From: Phycisphaerae bacterium
GTDB lineage: Bacteria; Planctomycetota; Phycisphaerae; Phycisphaerales; SM1A02
Assembly: GCA_002709295.1 (NCBI GenBank)
Contig: PAQL01000029.1
Location: 17,687 to 81,686, forward strand
DNA: 64,000 nt
Direction: 5' to 3'
The notes under the pieces are model-generated. The model was not told the DNA's origin. It searched no databases and worked only from the letters and a program-made list of their open reading frames with translations. Position numbers and translations under genes: made by a program. The stretch's first letter is position 1. Every line of letters begins with the position of its first letter. This document shows, piece after piece, positions 42,101 through 50,328 of this stretch.

Positions 42101-42371
42101 GCATCCAGAGAGTGCGATCACCCCGCATGCGGTGGAACCGGGTGAGAATGTCCTGGAGCGTGTTGTTGAAGGCATGCCCGAGGTGCAGGGCCGCCGTGAC
42201 GTTGGGCGGAGGGATCAGCATGCCGAAGGCGTCGCCGGACCCGTCCGGATCGGCGTGGAAATCGGCGTGCTTCGCCCACTCGGCTCGAACCAGGGGCTCG
42301 GCCTCGTGGGGCGAGTAGGATCTGGGAAGCGCCTCGTCGGCGACGGAACGATCGGAAGCTGTGGCGGACAT
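39177..42371 (-). CDS. valS: Valyl-tRNA synthetase
   Basis: Class Ia synthetase charging tRNA-Val and editing threonine. At 1064 residues it is slightly long because of loops in the editing and catalytic domains. Seen: the HIGH-type motif PPPNVTAALHLGHAFNNTLQ, the DHAGIATQ signature, editing domain TTRPETMLGDTAVAVNP and YVVLPSAIAEDLGL, KMSKS as GQKMSKSLGNGVDPRDII, WCISRQLWWGHRIPVW, anticodon domain (FCNKLWNATRFALGNL), and a C-terminal coiled coil (DVDAERERLTRTIEAKRKQV) that is diagnostic of ValRS. Its ATG (42371-42369) overlaps the start of the divergent lipoprotein gene. Confidence 0.97.
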   Translation of the reverse strand: MSATASDRSVADEALPRSYSPHEAEPLVRAEWAKHADFHADPDGSGDAFGMLIPPPNVTAALHLGHAFNNTLQDILTRFHRMRGDRTLWMPGTDHAGIATQTVVEKRLLRDGRRRSDFTREAFVEQVQGWKDEYEATILGQLEEMGCSCDFERTRFTMDPVCADAVREAFHRLFCDDLIYRGKRLVNWDPATRTALADDEVEMRTVPGHMWYLRYPLADGDGHVTVATTRPETMLGDTAVAVNPRDPRAAALRGRSVLLPIVGREIPIVEDDYVVLPSAIAEDLGLGAEAINDPKAALATGFLKVTPAHDPNDWDIGLRHELEAINVMAPDGTISDVHGWDDASEACAEFIGLSREDARKAVVAWFKRNDLLEDIRDHEHAVGHSYRSHVPVEPYLSDQWYVRVTDDRFAGSALRAMDDGQRGDAAPAGPAREGDGDLVFFPDRYAKTFQNWHENIRDWCISRQLWWGHRIPVWSRIVSAADAEGDVASLATDDSMTEVSGDWTARGAAHRVRRLSDGSIEESICLPRAAALGGEDAESSLRADLESAGFEQDPDVLDTWFSSALWPLSTMGWPDPAAHPDAIPEGDRLLEAFNPGNVLCTAREIITLWVSRMVMFNRYFLGRLPFDQVFIHAMIQDGHGQKMSKSLGNGVDPRDIIRSHGSDAMRFTLAQLATGSQDVRMPVDLVCPHTEETFTPAFIRNSSGHQVAAPLQKSPGDPSREMVTAYGVAVGEVEPSADRPLARNTSSRFDLGRNFCNKLWNATRFALGNLEPPAVEDGAPSLADRWIVSRLRRTLREVEDSLAVYQFNRYAEAMYDFIWRDFCDWYLEAVKPTVRDRLDQQRRLHAVLDATLRMLHPVCPFVTETLWPHVRGLDAIRPSLEDTGIEGVGLPPADRCIIAAWPELGETTHDEDAEAMFERVRTLVSAIRNLRGERQVPPKRRITLHAPAGVLELVSAAGGAVETLAGLEAVHADEGAPAGAMALPFEGGQVLLSNLVDAVDVDAERERLTRTIEAKRKQVAGFKGKLGNAGYVQNAPPHLVEETRRMLEAAEADLAAAEAGLESL

Positions 42372-43515
42372 GATGCCTACATCCTACGAGACCAGCGATC
42401 ATCACCCCGGACCCGGTGCCGCCTCCCGCCGTCCGGAGACCCTCGCACGGCTGATCGTCCTGGGAACCCTCCTCCTGCTTCCGGGATGCGGGCGGGAGGG
42501 CGCGGATCCCGAACCCGACGCCGGATCGACCTCCACCAGTCGAAACGACCCGGACCTCTCGGCCGCGGATCGCGATACGAGTCTGAACGCGATCGATCGA
42601 CTGCTGACCGCGGGACGGGCCGATGCTGCGACCACCGTGGCTCGAACCCTCGCGCGAAGGCTTCCCGACGACCCGCACGTCGGCCTCGCCCTCGGACGAT
42701 CCCTGATCGCCCTCGGCAGTGAAGCCCGGCGGGATCCGGTCCGTGGTGCCGAGCGGGCGGAGATCCTCTCCTGCGAGGCCGTGGTGGCGATCAGCCCGGT
42801 GTACCAGGCCTGGCGTTCCAGAGGGGCCGAGGCTTCCGAGGCCCGGCTCAGCCTCGGCCTCGCCCTCGAGGGATCGGATCGACTCGAGGACGCGATCGAG
42901 ATCTACCGCGAAGCGGATGTCGAGGTGGACCCCGTGTCCAGACTTCATCTGGGACTGGCCCTGCTGAGGGCCGGTCGTCCGCAGGACGCCCGCACCGTGT
43001 TGATCGAGGTCGAGGCGAGGCGTCCCGACGATCCGTTCGTGGTCTCGGCTCGAGCCGAAGCGGCCTTGATGCTGGAGGAACCGGAGGAGGCTCGCCAGCT
43101 CGCCGGGCAAGCGGTCCGATTGGATGGCGAATCATGGCCGATCCGGGTCCGAAGGGCATCGATCCTCCGACGAACCGGTGACCCCCGAGCGGCCGTCGAA
43201 TCGCTTCTCGCCATGGACGAGTCCTCGCGACTGGAGATCCCCCTGCTGGAGGAGCTCACCGAGGGATGCCTCGCCCTGGATCGCCCCGATGCCGCCGCTG
43301 ATGCATGGGCCGCCCTCTCCAGAGCCCGACGCGAAGACGCATCGGCATCGATCGGGGCCGGCCTCCGGGCCTCGGAGCTCTACGCCCTCGCCGGTCGGGA
43401 CGACGAGTCCTCGACCTGGCTGGAGATCGCACTGGATCTCGACCCGTCGGATCCGCGGATCGACGCAGCGGCACGGCGCATCGACGAGATCCGTGCCGCC
43501 CGGACCTCCCCCTGA
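42370..43515 (+). CDS. TPR-repeat lipoprotein
   Basis: About 381 residues. A long basic N-region (20 residues) precedes a hydrophobic core LIVLGTLLLLPGC, with lipobox L-P-G-C at C40 (counting from ATG 42370), so it is likely an outer- or inner-membrane-anchored lipoprotein. The mature part is a TPR solenoid: ARLSLGLALEGSDRLEDAIE, LHLGLALLRAGRPQDARTVL, AEAALMLEEPEEARQLAGQA and ASELYALAGRDDESSTWLEI. Such proteins scaffold envelope complexes; no partner can be named. GTG 42361, ATG 42370 or ATG 42373 are possible starts, and all overlap the divergent valS start codon. It converges with the SDR gene. Confidence 0.78.
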   Translation: MMPTSYETSDHHPGPGAASRRPETLARLIVLGTLLLLPGCGREGADPEPDAGSTSTSRNDPDLSAADRDTSLNAIDRLLTAGRADAATTVARTLARRLPDDPHVGLALGRSLIALGSEARRDPVRGAERAEILSCEAVVAISPVYQAWRSRGAEASEARLSLGLALEGSDRLEDAIEIYREADVEVDPVSRLHLGLALLRAGRPQDARTVLIEVEARRPDDPFVVSARAEAALMLEEPEEARQLAGQAVRLDGESWPIRVRRASILRRTGDPRAAVESLLAMDESSRLEIPLLEELTEGCLALDRPDAAADAWAALSRARREDASASIGAGLRASELYALAGRDDESSTWLEIALDLDPSDPRIDAAARRIDEIRAARTSP

Positions 43516-43560
43516 TCCGGATGCATCGAAGGCGTCATGTCCTTCGACCGCGGACGGTCT

Positions 43561-44316
43561 TCATCGAAGGTGTCGCCCACCGTCGATGGGGATCACGATC
43601 CCCGTGGTGTAGGTCGCCGCCTCGGCAAGGGCCATGACCAGGTCGGCCGCCTCCTCCACCGTGCCCGCCCGCCCCAGGGGCACGCGTTCCAGGTAGCGAT
43701 CCCGCCTGGACTGCTCGAAGGAGTCCGCCCACGCGATCACCCCCGGGGAGATTCCGAACACCCGGGTCGGGGCGAGATCGATGGCGAGGATGGGGACCAG
43801 CGACTCGAGGGAGGCCTTGCCCAGGAGATACGGAGTCGCGCCCGCACGCGGTCGGAGCCTGGCGTGGACGTCTCCGAAGAGCACCACGGTCGCACCTCCG
43901 GGCCGGGTCGAGCGGGCCAGCTCGTCCTTCAGTCCCGCGGCCAGCAGCGCCGGCCCCGCGGCCTGGGCCGCGGCCTGCTCCTTGAAGTCGTTCATCGTCC
44001 ACGACTCGATCGACTGTTCCTTGAACGGCGCTCCCGCCACCACCAGCAGATCAAGCACCCCCTTCTCCCCACGATTCGACAGGAACGAATCGATCGTCCC
44101 CTCGTCGCACAGATCGACCGCCGCGACCCCGGTCACGGCACCGACCGCATCGGGTTCGGCAAGCAGCGAGTCCGCCACCTCCGAGGCATCCTCGGTACGG
44201 CGGGCGGTCAGTGCGAGATTCCATCCCTCGCGCAGCAGGCGACGTGCGGTCTCCCGTCCGGTGCGGGAGGTGACGCCGATGATCACGGCCTCGCCGGTCC
44301 GGGGGAGCGTCGACAT
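43561..44316 (-). CDS. SDR oxidoreductase, pteridine-reductase-like
   Basis: Short-chain dehydrogenase/reductase of 251 residues. The nucleotide loop is EAVIIGVTSRTGRETARRLL (an altered TGxxxGxG), the NADPH-selecting Arg is in LALTARRTED, and the catalytic pair is Y163-x-x-x-K167 in ATPYLLGKASL. In place of the usual catalytic Ser there is LFGDVHARLRP: Asp149 followed by VHA. That DVHA is the feature of the PTR1/FolM pteridine-reductase branch. GISPGVIAW follows in the normal SDR place. A dihydromonapterin or dihydropteridine substrate is plausible but unproven. ATG 44316 overlaps the stop of the upstream gene by one base (TGATG). It converges with the TPR lipoprotein. Confidence 0.82.
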   Translation of the reverse strand: MSTLPRTGEAVIIGVTSRTGRETARRLLREGWNLALTARRTEDASEVADSLLAEPDAVGAVTGVAAVDLCDEGTIDSFLSNRGEKGVLDLLVVAGAPFKEQSIESWTMNDFKEQAAAQAAGPALLAAGLKDELARSTRPGGATVVLFGDVHARLRPRAGATPYLLGKASLESLVPILAIDLAPTRVFGISPGVIAWADSFEQSRRDRYLERVPLGRAGTVEEAADLVMALAEAATYTTGIVIPIDGGRHLR

Positions 44317-44678
44317 CAACGGACCTCGTCCTCGCCGGGATCGACCTCGACCCGACGGGCCGATTCCTCCCAGGGATCGGAGGCACCGAAGTCGCGGGAC
44401 TCCCGCGACTCGCTGACGATTCTCGACTGAAGGCCGGTGCCTCGACCGAGATCACCGGATCGCCGTGCCATACGGAATCGGAACATCGCCACCGTGAACG
44501 GGATTCCCAGGAGGAGCAGCAGAACGATCCCGAAGAGGACCACGCCCGCATCCATCTCCTTCAGATCCCGTTCCCGGGGCGTCAGGTCCGAAGGGGCCGA
44601 GGTGCTGCCGACGGTCGCGGTCTCCCCGGAGGAGCCCCCGGGTTCCGAAGCGTCCGATTGGGCTGGAAGGCTGGTCAT
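44316..44678 (-). CDS. Small single-helix membrane protein
   Basis: Unrecognised 120-residue protein: a Ser/Thr-rich N-terminus of about 42 residues, one strong membrane helix (GVVLFGIVLLLLLGIPFTVA), then a basic stop (MFRFRMARRSG) and a hydrophilic acidic C-terminus. The positive-inside rule predicts a cytoplasmic C-terminus. It is coupled to the SDR gene by a one-base stop/start overlap, so a link to the same pathway is likely. Start ATG 44678; the gene diverges from the AsmA-like gene across about 120 bases. Confidence 0.65.
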   Translation of the reverse strand: MTSLPAQSDASEPGGSSGETATVGSTSAPSDLTPRERDLKEMDAGVVLFGIVLLLLLGIPFTVAMFRFRMARRSGDLGRGTGLQSRIVSESRESRDFGASDPWEESARRVEVDPGEDEVR

Positions 44679-44797
44679 GGGGGCAGTCTACGGCCCCGAC
44701 GAGAGGGATCGGGCCATAGAATGAGGGACGGTTCCGGGGTTGCGGACGCCTTGCCGGTTCGTGAGCCTCCGGAGTCCGGACAGGGAAGCGAGTTCTC

Positions 44798-47700
44798 GTG
44801 CCGAAGACGTCCAGTTCGAACTCCCGGGCTTCACCACGGCCGCGACGAAGGTCGTGGCGACGTCTCGTCGGCCACGTGCTGGTGGGCACGGGGCTCCTGT
44901 TCTCGATCATCATCCTGCTTCGCAATCCGATCCTCTCCCGGATCCTCGGTTCCGAACTGACCCGCATGACCGGCGGCGAGGTGACGGTGACCGACGCACG
45001 CTTCGAGGGACTGACCCGGGTCCTGATCGAGGGGATCGACATCCGCGCCCCGAAGTGGAAGGGCCCCTCCGGGGATGTGATCCACGTCGAGAAGGTGGTC
45101 GCGGATCTCCTTCCCTCGACCCTGCTGGGCATGGGATTCGGCTTCGACCGGATCAACGTGGAATCGGCGCGGATCCGGGTGGCCGAACGACACGACGACC
45201 CGACGGACATCAACATCGCCTCGCTGGGCCCCGAAGAGGAGGACTCGGAGAGGGACGACGACGAGGATGAGAGGGATGACGAATCGACCGGGCTCGAGGG
45301 TCTGGGTTCGATCGTGATCGATCACCTCGAGATCGAGACCGGCATCGCGAGGGACGACGAGTGGAAGCTCGCGAACATCGCGGTCTTCCGGGCGAGGATC
45401 GATGCCGAGACCTCCGAGACCGGAACCCACACCTTCGTCCTCGCCTCGGTGGACGACGAGGCCAGCTTCGACATCGCGACCGGCACCCTCGACTCGCGCA
45501 CCGGCGGCTTCACCCTGAGAACCGACGACGTCGATCTGAGTCGCGGCACCTCCCTCGCGCTCTCCGCCAGTGCCCGGGCGGTGGTCTCCGCGATGGAGAT
45601 CGGCGGCACGTTGCGCACCGCGAACGTGACGTGGACCCCCGGTGGCCTGCCCAGCGCCGAACTGCAGATCGACGACCTCGCCTTCAATCCCCCGTCCTTC
45701 GACGGACTCGAATCGGAGTGGGTTCGATTCGCAGACGGTCGGATCACCGATGAATCCCCCCCCCTGCCCCGGATCGAGCTGGCCCGCGGCGCCATCAGGC
45801 TGCAGGGGGACATGCTGGAGATCAGTGGACGCGGAGGCCGCCTGGACCGGGCGACGGATCCGGAGTCGCTTCCGGACTTCGACCTCGCGGCGGTCTTCAG
45901 GATCGAGCTCCCCGGACTGGTCGGCGAACTCGAGGACTCGAGCGTCACCGACTGGGGCGACGCCCTGCTGGAGACCGCCCCCTTCTCCCTCGAGGTGGAA
46001 CTCGATCGGTTCGTCCGACAGGGACCGGCGGTCGACGTGCCCGTCGATCTCCCGCGGGTCGTGGCCTCCGCCCTCGAACTGCTCACCGCCCGCAGCTGGG
46101 ATCTCGCCGCGACCGCCTTCATCCGCAGGGAGGGCGGAGGGCCCGACGCCCCGGACGCCCCGGACGGCGCGGCCGCGAGGATCGAGGCCGGTGCGGTCCT
46201 GGATCTCGTCGACGGCGTCGGGATGTACGAGGAATTCCGCTACCCCCTTCACGACGTGAAGGCCAGACTGGTCGTCGAGAACGAACTGATCAGGATCCTC
46301 CGCCTCGAGGGATCGGGGCCGGGTGGAGACCTCATCCGGCTCGAGGGCGAGATCGACGGCACCGGCGACGACGCCGGAGTCGATCTCCGACTCAGCTCCG
46401 ATTCGATCGCCCTCGACGACCCGCTTCTGGCCGCCCTGCCCGAATCGACCGAACGCGGCCTCCGCACCCTCTTCGACAAGGAAGCCGCCCGCCGTCTCGA
46501 GGCGGCGGAACTGCTCCCGAACAAGGCGTGGATCGCGGAACGACAGCGTCTGCTCCCCGAGCTTCGCGAACGGCTCGCGGGTCTCGAACCGGACTCACGG
46601 GAATGGTCCTCGGTCGATTCGCAGATCCGGCGGACCGAGATCCTCGTGAAGCAGGGTCTCTTCGAGCTCGGCGGTCGAGGAGCCATCGATCTCAAGATCC
46701 ACCGCCCGCGGGTCCTCGGACATCCGGTGGCGGTCGAGGGACCCATACGACTGGAGGGGGTGGGCGCCATCTTCTCCCGGTTCCCGTACCCGCTGATCGT
46801 CACCCGGGGCGAGATCATCCTCGAGGATCTTGCGGTGATCATCGCCGGCCGGGGTCTCGAGATCGCCACCACCCGGGGCGGCACCGGATTCGTGAGCGGA
46901 CGAGTCGATCTGCCCCGGGACGGTCGGGGGGGGCGCGACGTCCATCCCACGCTCGAACTGAGGGTGCGGGACGACAACCTCTCGACCTGCCTGCTCGCCG
47001 CGGTGCCTCCGGAACTCGAGGGCCGTCCCTCGGCCGAGGCGATTCCCGGATGGCCCGGAGAGGTGCTGGCCGAAGCGGTGAAACCGGTGCTCGCGATGGG
47101 ACTGGTAGGACGACTGGACTACGTGGTCAGGATCCGGACCGACGAGGAGGGGGACGCGCTCTTCGACGTCGCTGGAGATCTGATCGACGGCCGCACCCTG
47201 CCCCACGAGGACTCCCGGTTCGGCGTGGACGAGGCGGACTTCCTCTGGCCACGTGGATTCAGCCTGTCCGAGGTCGATGCGAATCTCACCATCGACGACG
47301 ATGGAGTCGAACTCGTGAGCTTCACCGGACGACGCGGTGAAGGCGGGATCCGGGCCCGCGGACACTACGACTTCGAACTCGAGCGAGGACGCGGGATCGC
47401 CAGGCTTCGCAACATGGACGTCGGGGAGTACCTGCTGGATCTCATCGCCCCCGGTTCGCAGGCCGAGGCCCGCAGACTCTGGGAACGATGGAATCCCACC
47501 GGACGATTCAACGCCGATCTTGGATGGTCCCGTCGTCGATCCGAGACCGGCCTCGACATCACCGCGGAACCGCTGTGGGCCGAGATCGACACCACCAGTG
47601 GTCGAACCCGGCTCGAACGGGAACGTGGTCGACTTCGTTTTCACGAAGGCTGGCTCGAGATCGACGGACTCGCGGCCGAACTCTCCACCGACGATCGGCT

Positions 47701-49249
47701 GGATGCCGCGGTCCGACTGGACGGTGGGTACGGATACGAGGAGGAGGGAACCCACCGGAGATTGTCCGGGGTGGTCGACACGGCGGTCTTCGAAGCTCCG
47801 GTCATGGAGGAGGTTCTTCGAATGACCGCCGGCGAGGCGGTCGCCGACTGGTGGCTCGATCGAGCTCCTCGCGGTCGATTCGACGGCCGGTTCGGCGTGG
47901 GCACCGGCGGCGGCGAGGCCGTCGACTTCGACGTGGATCTCCTCCCCACCAGCTTCACCCTGCTCTCGAGGGTCGGCGACCCCGCGAGCCGGGGCGGAGG
48001 CAGGGTCGTCGGCGATGGAGCCGTCGCCATCCATGATCGTCGCGTGGAGATCGGCCCCGTCCGGCTCGAGGCCGGGAACGGTGCGGAGGCGCGTTTCGAA
48101 CTGATCGTCGAGGATGTCGAGAAGCCCGAACTCGCGGCCCGATTCGGTCTCACCCTGCCGCACACCGACCTGCCCGAGGCGGGCTTCGCACCGCCCCCGT
48201 TCTCCTCGGTGCTGGAAACCGAGTCGGTGTCGGGGAAGTCGATCGAACTGGAAGGAAGCGCCCTCGCGGTCTACTGGCGGCCGGAGAACGCCCCGGAACC
48301 CGAGGATCCGGACATCCCCCGCCTCTACCGTGCGTCTGGCGTTCTGGACTACGACGAACTCACCTGGGATCTCGGCGGATCACCCGTGGTGATCGAACCA
48401 CCCCGCGACGGTCTGGCCCTCTCCCTCGAGGCTCTGGACGGCGTTCCCACCGACTTCGATCTTCGCGGTGACATCCCGGTCATCGACGTGGTGGGACGAC
48501 CGGTTCTGGGCGTGATCGCCCGGGGGCGTCTCGCCACCGAGACGGAGTCCGCATCGCCGACGTTCCTCATCACCGGAGAGCATGGAACGATCGGACGCGG
48601 CGAGGTGCGGTTCGACATCGAAATCGAACCGACCATCGATCGCTACCGCTTCGATGCCACCATGGCGGACGTCGATCTGGACGCTCTGGAGACCGCCGAT
48701 CAGACCACCATGACGACCGTGAAGAAGGCCGGCCCGACCCCGGGACGACTCTTCGCGAGGATGTCCATGGAAGGCCGCTACGACGAACCCGACAGCCGGG
48801 TGGGACACGGACGCGTCACCGTCCGGGACGCCAGCTTCGCGGAAGGCGGGACCCTCGCCCTGCTCCAGCTCGGACAGCTGCTGCCGCCGATCCGGGATGA
48901 GCTGGCCATCGCCTCCACGGAACTCTGGATCGACGGCGAGGAGGTCCTGCTCGAACCCATCATGCTCGAGTCCGATGCCCTGACCCTGGAAGGCTCGGGT
49001 CGGATGCGACTCGATGACTGGATGTGGTCCCTCCGCCTCCGGCCCCGCGGAAGAGTCCCGGGCTGGAGCGACCTCGTCTCCGCGATCTCCGGCACCATCG
49101 CCGCCATCGACGTGGGTGGAACCCCCGCCGAACCGGTGATGGAGGTGGTGCCGCTTCCCATCCTCGTCCCCGCTGAGGATCTGCCGGCGCCGGCGGAACC
49201 ATCCGATCCCCCTCTCCCCACGACTCCCTCCCCGGAGAACGACTCTTGA
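44798..49249 (+). CDS. AsmA/TamB-like giant envelope protein
   Basis: 1483-residue protein with one N-terminal membrane helix (LVGHVLVGTGLLFSIIILLR, residues about 23-42) and a very long periplasmic part. The start after the helix, LGSELTRMTGGEVTVTDARF, is the AsmA/Mdm31-type N-terminus in which repeated beta layers form a lipid-conducting groove; later repeats such as GVGAIFSRFPYPLIVTRGEI and the C-terminal GRVTVRDASFAEGGTLALLQ / LEGSGRMRLDDWMWSLRLRP are AsmA-C-terminal-like. An acidic insert (EEEDSERDDDEDERDDEST) lies near residue 150. This class is thought to move phospholipids across the periplasm. GTG 44798 is the start. Its stop overlaps the LOG gene by 4 bases. Confidence 0.82.
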   Translation: MPKTSSSNSRASPRPRRRSWRRLVGHVLVGTGLLFSIIILLRNPILSRILGSELTRMTGGEVTVTDARFEGLTRVLIEGIDIRAPKWKGPSGDVIHVEKVVADLLPSTLLGMGFGFDRINVESARIRVAERHDDPTDINIASLGPEEEDSERDDDEDERDDESTGLEGLGSIVIDHLEIETGIARDDEWKLANIAVFRARIDAETSETGTHTFVLASVDDEASFDIATGTLDSRTGGFTLRTDDVDLSRGTSLALSASARAVVSAMEIGGTLRTANVTWTPGGLPSAELQIDDLAFNPPSFDGLESEWVRFADGRITDESPPLPRIELARGAIRLQGDMLEISGRGGRLDRATDPESLPDFDLAAVFRIELPGLVGELEDSSVTDWGDALLETAPFSLEVELDRFVRQGPAVDVPVDLPRVVASALELLTARSWDLAATAFIRREGGGPDAPDAPDGAAARIEAGAVLDLVDGVGMYEEFRYPLHDVKARLVVENELIRILRLEGSGPGGDLIRLEGEIDGTGDDAGVDLRLSSDSIALDDPLLAALPESTERGLRTLFDKEAARRLEAAELLPNKAWIAERQRLLPELRERLAGLEPDSREWSSVDSQIRRTEILVKQGLFELGGRGAIDLKIHRPRVLGHPVAVEGPIRLEGVGAIFSRFPYPLIVTRGEIILEDLAVIIAGRGLEIATTRGGTGFVSGRVDLPRDGRGGRDVHPTLELRVRDDNLSTCLLAAVPPELEGRPSAEAIPGWPGEVLAEAVKPVLAMGLVGRLDYVVRIRTDEEGDALFDVAGDLIDGRTLPHEDSRFGVDEADFLWPRGFSLSEVDANLTIDDDGVELVSFTGRRGEGGIRARGHYDFELERGRGIARLRNMDVGEYLLDLIAPGSQAEARRLWERWNPTGRFNADLGWSRRRSETGLDITAEPLWAEIDTTSGRTRLERERGRLRFHEGWLEIDGLAAELSTDDRLDAAVRLDGGYGYEEEGTHRRLSGVVDTAVFEAPVMEEVLRMTAGEAVADWWLDRAPRGRFDGRFGVGTGGGEAVDFDVDLLPTSFTLLSRVGDPASRGGGRVVGDGAVAIHDRRVEIGPVRLEAGNGAEARFELIVEDVEKPELAARFGLTLPHTDLPEAGFAPPPFSSVLETESVSGKSIELEGSALAVYWRPENAPEPEDPDIPRLYRASGVLDYDELTWDLGGSPVVIEPPRDGLALSLEALDGVPTDFDLRGDIPVIDVVGRPVLGVIARGRLATETESASPTFLITGEHGTIGRGEVRFDIEIEPTIDRYRFDATMADVDLDALETADQTTMTTVKKAGPTPGRLFARMSMEGRYDEPDSRVGHGRVTVRDASFAEGGTLALLQLGQLLPPIRDELAIASTELWIDGEEVLLEPIMLESDALTLEGSGRMRLDDWMWSLRLRPRGRVPGWSDLVSAISGTIAAIDVGGTPAEPVMEVVPLPILVPAEDLPAPAEPSDPPLPTTPSPENDS

Positions 49250-50328
49250 CCGACCAGCCGCCATCCCGGCGTTCGGACGCCCACGATCGCGATGAAGCGA
49301 TCCGGGCGCTCGCCCTCAAGCATGCCGACTGCGACGACCCTCGGGATCTCAGCCTGATCGAGGCCATGATCGCGACCGCCCTTCGACTCGGCCGCGACGA
49401 GGCGGACACCAGCGAACTCAAGCTGATCTCGTCCGCGATCAAGGAGCTTCGCTATTCCTACCGGGTCTTCCGCCCCTGGAAGAACCGCCCGAAGATCTCG
49501 ATCTTCGGTTCGGCGCGGACGCCCGAGGATCACCCCGACTACGAGGCCGCGAGGGAGTTCGGACGCCTGATGGGCGAGGCGGGCTGGATGGCGATCACCG
49601 GCGCCGGGGACGGCATCATGAAGGCCGGCCACGAGGGGCCCGGACAGGAGAGGAGTTTCGGACTGCGGATCCGGCTGCCGTTCGAGACCACCGCGAACGA
49701 GGTGATCGCCAGCGATCCCAAGCTCATCAACTTCCGCTACTTCTTCACCCGCAAGGTCATGTTCGTCTCCCATTCCCGGGCGATCGCCGCCCTGCCCGGC
49801 GGCTTCGGGACGATGGACGAGCTGTTCGAGGCCCTGACCCTCATCCAGACCGGGAAGTCGCATCCGATGCCGGTGATCCTGCTCGAGGGGGATGGTGGGA
49901 CGTACTGGCCCCGCTGGCTGTCCTTCGTGCGGGAGGAGCTCCTGGACAACGGCTGGATCAGCGATAACGACCTGGACCTCGTCGAGATCGCGAAGAGTCC
50001 GGCCGATGCACGCGACCGGGTCCTCGGCTTCTATCGCAACTACCAGTCCAGCCGCTACGTCGGCGACGAATTCGTGATCAGACTTCGACGGGCTCCGGAC
50101 GCGGACTTCGTCCGCCGTCTGGAGGAGGAGTTCGGCGACCTGACCACCGACGGTCGGTTCAAGGTCGGCGGAGCCCTCCCCCGGGAGACCATCGACCTGC
50201 ACCTGCCGAGATTCCACTACCACTCCCGGCGTCGGGACTTCGGCACGGTGCGGAGGCTGATCGACCGTCTGAACGAGGTCCCGGTCCGGGACGACGATCC
50301 GACGGGCACCGTGGAGCCCGAGACGTGA
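49246..50328 (+). CDS. LOG-family nucleotide-binding protein
   Basis: 360-residue Rossmann-fold protein of the LOG (Lonely Guy)/TIGR00730 family. The family signature PGGxGTxxE is PGGFGTMDELFEALTLIQTG; the phosphate-binding segment is ISIFGSARTPEDHPDYEAAR with TGAGDGIMKAGHEG. Characterised members cleave cytokinin or purine nucleotide 5'-monophosphates (phosphoribohydrolase) or act on AMP/UMP. This one is longer than plant-type LOG because of a helical N-terminal domain (about 70 residues) and a C-terminal extension of about 100. Cytoplasmic. TTG 49246 overlaps the AsmA-like stop (TTGA), and its own stop overlaps the next gene by 4 bases. Confidence 0.86.
   Translation: MTDQPPSRRSDAHDRDEAIRALALKHADCDDPRDLSLIEAMIATALRLGRDEADTSELKLISSAIKELRYSYRVFRPWKNRPKISIFGSARTPEDHPDYEAAREFGRLMGEAGWMAITGAGDGIMKAGHEGPGQERSFGLRIRLPFETTANEVIASDPKLINFRYFFTRKVMFVSHSRAIAALPGGFGTMDELFEALTLIQTGKSHPMPVILLEGDGGTYWPRWLSFVREELLDNGWISDNDLDLVEIAKSPADARDRVLGFYRNYQSSRYVGDEFVIRLRRAPDADFVRRLEEEFGDLTTDGRFKVGGALPRETIDLHLPRFHYHSRRRDFGTVRRLIDRLNEVPVRDDDPTGTVEPET

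Noticed and set aside
38415-42722. 1435-residue open frame on the plus strand across valS and the peptidase-like gene
   Set aside because: It is antisense to valS, whose motifs are unmistakable. The product is Arg/Gly/Asp-rich without domains, as expected for long open frames opposite GC-rich genes.
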